DNA of 40,468 nucleotides from a virus: positions 1-40,468 of the IMG/VR virus record IMGVR_UViG_3300044832_000046. The stretch is one strand, 5' to 3'. The notes under the pieces are model-generated. The model was not told the DNA's origin. It saw nothing but the letters and a program-made list of their open reading frames with translations, and did not search any database. The position numbers and the translations under genes were made by a program. Positions 37,291-40,468 of the stretch are shown in pieces (position 1 is the stretch's first letter; the number at the start of each line of letters is the position of its first letter).

Positions 37291-39652
37291 GACCGAGAAG
37301 TTCGCCTGCCAGCGGTGCACCCGCACCGACGTCTCCAAGACCGCGAGCGGCGGGCTGCGCAGCCACGCCGCCAACGGCAAGAAGGTCGCCCCCGACAACC
37401 CCGTCTGCCCCGGCGCGGGCATGGACCCGAGGGGTGTCGAGCACGGTGGGGGAGAGGCCCCGACCGAGGCTCACGGCGGGGCGTCCGCCTGCCGCGTCTG
37501 CAAGATGCCGTACCCGCTGACCGCCAACGGCCGCATCCGCAGCCACCTGGCCCGGTCCGGCCGGGAGAGCTGCGCCGGAGGCTCCGACTGGCCGCTGGGG
37601 GTCGAGGGCATCAGCACCGAGCCCACGCCGCAGCAGGAGCTGGACATGGCCGTCCGCCGCGCCGGTGGCGCCGTTGTCGAGATCGCCCGGCTGTTCAACG
37701 ACGTGCCGAGCGACGTTGCCACGGCCAGGGACGAGAGCTGGGGCTTCACGCCGCCGGTCGACCACGTCCACACCTTCGAGTACGGGGACGACGGCAACGG
37801 CCACTCCGGCAGCTTCTGCCCGTGCGGCATGGAGGAGCCCGACAACCCGAGCGAGGCCGCAGCCGCCAGTGCGCCGGTCATCGTGGTCTCGTCGGCCGAC
37901 GACTTCCTCACCGGCGGCCGACCGGCGGCCGTGCAGTCCGCCGACGACTTCCTCACCGGGACGTCCGACGAGGCTGACCGCACGCCGAACTACTTCACGT
38001 CCCGATACGACGGCGACTGCTCCAACTGCTTCCGCCACTTCGACTCCGGGGACCTGATCCGGTCCGACGGCGACGGTGGCTGGATGGCGCAGGACTGCTG
38101 CGGGGACGAGGACGACCAGGCACCGGCCAAGGCCAAGGCCGTGGCCGCCAAGCCGCAGCACACCTCCCTCCAACTCCCTGTGGTCAACGGCCGGTACCGG
38201 GGCCCCCACCCCAAGACCGGCAAGAAGACCAACTGGACCCGGACGACGACCTTCGCCGAGGCCATCGCGGACAGCATCGCCCTGGACCAGTGGAAGGGCC
38301 GGATGGAGGCCATGGGCCTGGCGATCCGCCCCGACCTGCTGGCCAAGGTCCGCTCCATCGTCCAGGGCCGGGTGCCGTACGAGGTCGCCAGCCTGGCCCG
38401 TAAGGACCTGAACCAGATCGTGGAGGACGCCAAGCTCGCGGCCGGGTCCAAGGACCGCGCCAAGAAAGGCACCATCCTCCACAAGCACACCGAGGAGATC
38501 GAGTCCGGCCGCCGCAAGCTGGCCGACGTGCCCGAGGAGTTCCGCCCCGACGTCACGTCCTACCTGGCCAAGATGGAGGCCATGGGCTTCCGCCCGGTGA
38601 AGGGCATGATCGAGCGCTCCGTCCTGACCACCGAGCTGGCCACCGGCGTGGTCGGCACGTTCGACCGCGTCCTGGAGGTGATCAAGCCGCAGGAGCCGGT
38701 CACCCTGGAGACCGGCCGGGTGGTGCAGCTCCAGGTGGGTGATTTCGTCATTGGCGACGTCAAGTCCGGCGCCACGCTCGACTTCGCCTGGGGTGAGATC
38801 GAGATCCAGCTGTCGATCTACGCGCACGGGATCAACGAGAACGGCGTGGCCACGATCATCTACGACGACGCGGGCCTGCCGCACTGGGCCTGGAGTCCGC
38901 TGGCCGAGAACAGCATCACCAAGGTCCGCGAGGACATCGGCGTCGTGATGCACATGCCCTACGGCGAGGCCCGCTGCGACTTCTTCCCGGCCGACCTGGT
39001 CGAGGGCTGGGAGGGTGCCCGGATCTGCGAGCGGACGCGGGAGTACCGCAAGGTCAAGATGCCGCAGGCGCCGATGGCCGTTCCGCAGGCCGAGGTCGAG
39101 GCCGCTCCGCCGGTCGAGGTCGAGGCCGCTCCGCCGGTCGAGGTCGAGGCCGTCCCCAACCGGGCGAAGGAGATCGAGGCCCGTGCCTTCCAGCGGCCGA
39201 CGGCCGCTCAGATGGCCACCGGCCACCCGTCCGTGAACGGCGCGGTCAACGGGACACCGGCCAAGGTCACCTGGGAGCAGGCGTTCAAGGCCGTGGAGAC
39301 CAAGGCGGAGGGCTCCGCGCTCTGGAAGAAGGCCGTGGAGGCCGGGGTCGAGGCGACCGAACTCGCCCGTCTCGTCAGCCTGGTGAACCTGGCGGAGCCG
39401 AAGCCGGAGAAGCCCGTCTCCGCCCCGAACGCGGCGGTGGTGGTACCGGCGGCCGTCCAACAGCCCGCAGCCGCCCCTGTCCCCGCTCAGGCCCCGCCCA
39501 AGCCGACTCTTGAGGACCGCGCCCGCGCCGTCACCACGAAGGCCGAAGCCTCCGCCCTGTTCCAGGAGATGAAGGGGAACGTCCAGCAGATCGGCATGGC
39601 ACGGCTGAACGCAGTTGTCAAGCTGGCGCAGCAAGCACTCGGCCTGGTCTGA
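37283..39652 (+). CDS. RecB/Cas4-family exonuclease with zinc knuckles
   Basis: 789 residues from ATG 37283 with GAGGAG seven bases upstream. Two tandem C2HC knuckles open the protein (C9, C12, H28, C42 and C70, C73, H88, C97); a further Cys cluster lies at 246-273 (CSNCFRHF ... QDCC). The PD-(D/E)XK nuclease is in the middle: GTILH (H400), D461 in GTFDRVLEV, D492-x-K494 in GDVKSG, and the QLSIYAHG helix. The C-terminal 190 residues are low-complexity Ala/Pro/Glu linkers alternating with two helical repeats (KAVETKAEGSALWKKAV and RAVTTKAEASALFQEM). It likely makes single-stranded ends for recombination with the SSB-like protein downstream. The long modular tails are unusual. Confidence 0.8.
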   Translation: MPETEKFACQRCTRTDVSKTASGGLRSHAANGKKVAPDNPVCPGAGMDPRGVEHGGGEAPTEAHGGASACRVCKMPYPLTANGRIRSHLARSGRESCAGGSDWPLGVEGISTEPTPQQELDMAVRRAGGAVVEIARLFNDVPSDVATARDESWGFTPPVDHVHTFEYGDDGNGHSGSFCPCGMEEPDNPSEAAAASAPVIVVSSADDFLTGGRPAAVQSADDFLTGTSDEADRTPNYFTSRYDGDCSNCFRHFDSGDLIRSDGDGGWMAQDCCGDEDDQAPAKAKAVAAKPQHTSLQLPVVNGRYRGPHPKTGKKTNWTRTTTFAEAIADSIALDQWKGRMEAMGLAIRPDLLAKVRSIVQGRVPYEVASLARKDLNQIVEDAKLAAGSKDRAKKGTILHKHTEEIESGRRKLADVPEEFRPDVTSYLAKMEAMGFRPVKGMIERSVLTTELATGVVGTFDRVLEVIKPQEPVTLETGRVVQLQVGDFVIGDVKSGATLDFAWGEIEIQLSIYAHGINENGVATIIYDDAGLPHWAWSPLAENSITKVREDIGVVMHMPYGEARCDFFPADLVEGWEGARICERTREYRKVKMPQAPMAVPQAEVEAAPPVEVEAAPPVEVEAVPNRAKEIEARAFQRPTAAQMATGHPSVNGAVNGTPAKVTWEQAFKAVETKAEGSALWKKAVEAGVEATELARLVSLVNLAEPKPEKPVSAPNAAVVVPAAVQQPAAAPVPAQAPPKPTLEDRARAVTTKAEASALFQEMKGNVQQIGMARLNAVVKLAQQALGLV
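39092..39152 (+). repeat. 24-bp tandem repeat in the exonuclease gene
   Basis: The unit gaggtcgaggccgctccgcc plus ggtc occurs twice and then in part (39092-39115, 39116-39139, 39140-39152), encoding the EVEAAPPV linker. It is a likely site of length variation between relatives. Confidence 0.85.
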
Positions 39653-39654
39653 CG

Positions 39655-39682
39655 TTTGCGGATTAGATAAATCAGGTAGACT
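39655..39682 (+). promoter_or_regulatory. Candidate promoter for the SSB-like gene
   Basis: TTTGCG (39655-39660), a 16-base AT-rich spacer and TAGACT (39677-39682) lie right after the exonuclease stop. The same TTTGCG box occurs in the rightward promoter candidate at 32862. Spacing and the local AT-rich tract support a promoter. Confidence 0.5.
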
Positions 39683-39740
39683 TCAACTCGTACCACCCGG
39701 GCCGCACTCACTCGACGGGCGAAGGCACCGGGGGGAGATC

Positions 39741-39806
39741 GGGACTGGTGCTCTGGCGTAGGTGGTCTCCTGGCCACCCGAAGACCGAGCAGCAAGCACC
39801 AGTCCC
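39741..39806 (+). ncRNA. Structured leader RNA upstream of the SSB-like gene
   Basis: GGGACTGGTGCT (39741-39752) pairs perfectly with AGCACCAGTCCC (39795-39806), closing a 42-base loop. The loop can form further helices (GGTGG with CCACC; GGTCT with AGACC). It lies 45 bases before the GTG of the SSB-like gene, downstream of a promoter candidate, within a 199-base gap. It may be an autoregulatory 5' leader or a small RNA. It lacks a U-tract, so it is not an obvious terminator. Confidence 0.5.
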
Positions 39807-39851
39807 GCATCTCACACACCATCAAAGGTTCACAGGCGAAAGGGATACACC

Positions 39852-40436
39852 GTGAGCAACGACCCGTTCGGCAGCAACACCGCAGTAGACGACGGAGCCA
39901 ATGACTTCCTCGTCGGCGGGACCACCGTCGTGGCCGCCAAGTGGCCCACCGTCGGCCACAAGGTCGAAGGCACCATCACCGGCTGGCAGTGGCCGATCCA
40001 GAAGACCGACATGGACACCGGCGAACTGCTCTGGTTCGAGGGCAAGAAGATCGTCAAGGACAGCGACCTGAAGAACCGGGCCGCAGCCCGCCCGGCCAAC
40101 CAGATGCTGCTGGACATCCAGTTCCCGGCCGACAGCGCCGAACTGGGCAAGACCTGGGAGACCAACCAGTACATCCCCAAGCCGGTCGCGGACGACGACG
40201 GTATGCGTCGCATCTACATCAGCGGCGAACTCCAGAAGGCCCTGGGCGAAGCGCTCAAGGCGGCCGAGGCCGTGCTGGAGGAGGGTGCGTACATCGAGAT
40301 CGTCCGCACCGACCCGGTCAAGAAGAGTTCCGGCTTCTACGCCTACACCTACAAGGCGCGCTGGACCCCGGCGGCGAAGAACACCAAGGCGGGCACCGAC
40401 TTCCTCACGACCCCGGAGGCCGACCCGTTCGCCTGA
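39852..40436 (+). CDS. Probable single-stranded DNA-binding protein
   Basis: 194 residues from GTG 39852 with AAAGGGA upstream. The protein begins MSNDPFGSNTAVDDGANDFL and has an OB-fold-like series of strands (GHKVEGTITGWQWPIQKTD, NQMLLDIQFPAD), RRIYISGELQKALGEALKAA, and a last YKARW strand followed by an acidic tail ending EADPFA. The DPF-type acidic end recalls the protein-interaction tip of SSBs, and its own leader suggests high expression. Position after the exonuclease fits a recombination/replication SSB. The last 32 bases of the window after the stop show no start that can be supported. Confidence 0.6.
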   Translation: MSNDPFGSNTAVDDGANDFLVGGTTVVAAKWPTVGHKVEGTITGWQWPIQKTDMDTGELLWFEGKKIVKDSDLKNRAAARPANQMLLDIQFPADSAELGKTWETNQYIPKPVADDDGMRRIYISGELQKALGEALKAAEAVLEEGAYIEIVRTDPVKKSSGFYAYTYKARWTPAAKNTKAGTDFLTTPEADPFA

Positions 40437-40468
40437 TCGAGACCGGCGCCCCCGACCCCCGCGAGTGA

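Noticed and set aside
37277-39634. 785-codon minus-strand open frame opposite the exonuclease
   Set aside because: The plus strand shows zinc knuckles and PD-(D/E)XK motifs; the minus frame has only low-complexity Gly/Leu/Asp sequence and contains no domain.
37283-39652. CRISPR adaptation function suggested by the Cas4-like fold
   Set aside because: No cas1, cas2 or repeat array is present; the fold is common among phage recombination exonucleases.

Overview
The window is about 40.5 kb of GC-rich sequence from a double-stranded DNA tailed phage of an actinobacterium, most likely Streptomyces. Evidence: a portal, MuF/capsid-protease, capsid and large-terminase block; an Rpf-type lysin suited to actinobacterial walls; many GTG starts; and long chains of ATGA/GTGA stop-start overlaps. 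No integrase, tRNA or CRISPR array was seen. Tail genes should lie beyond the left edge, so this is a partial genome.

Layout. Everything from 1 to 32,823 is read leftward and everything from 32,926 to the right end is read rightward, from a divergent control region at 32.8-32.9 kb. Right to left, the leftward genes are: (i) an excisionase/MerR-like regulator, a PD-(D/E)XK nuclease, a small ORF and a 1,428-residue primase-helicase-DNA polymerase fusion; (ii) after a terminator-like hairpin and a repeated control element, an operon from 27,387 to 20,504 with a Zn/LuxR-like regulator, a ParB-like protein, an aGPT-PPlase-like enzyme, a fold-type II PLP enzyme, a P-loop kinase, a TET/JBP-like 2OG-Fe(II) dioxygenase and a probable small terminase, followed by the endolysin; (iii) after a second copy of the same control element, a papain-like protease, large terminase, holin-like, lipoprotein and other small membrane proteins, and a SAM methyltransferase; (iv) portal, MuF/protease with an N-terminal 2H-phosphoesterase-like domain, the major capsid protein behind its own terminator, a second capsid-like protein, and a run of surface/head proteins including a 596-residue repeat protein and a carbohydrate-binding-like protein, ending in neck genes.

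The rightward operon holds several small Cys-rich proteins, a MazG-like protein, an HNH homing endonuclease, an SF2 helicase, a RecB/Cas4-like nuclease with zinc knuckles and, behind a structured leader, a probable single-strand DNA-binding protein.

The most exciting content is the block at 21.4-26.4 kb. Together its enzymes look like a complete pathway that oxidises a base (probably thymine) in DNA, phosphorylates the hydroxymethyl group, replaces it with an amino compound and trims the adduct. Other highlights are the single-chain replisome protein, a virion-borne candidate cyclic-nucleotide/2'-5' phosphodiesterase, an 81-bp control element that starts at the stop codons of two unrelated genes, and many tiny translationally coupled ORFs.
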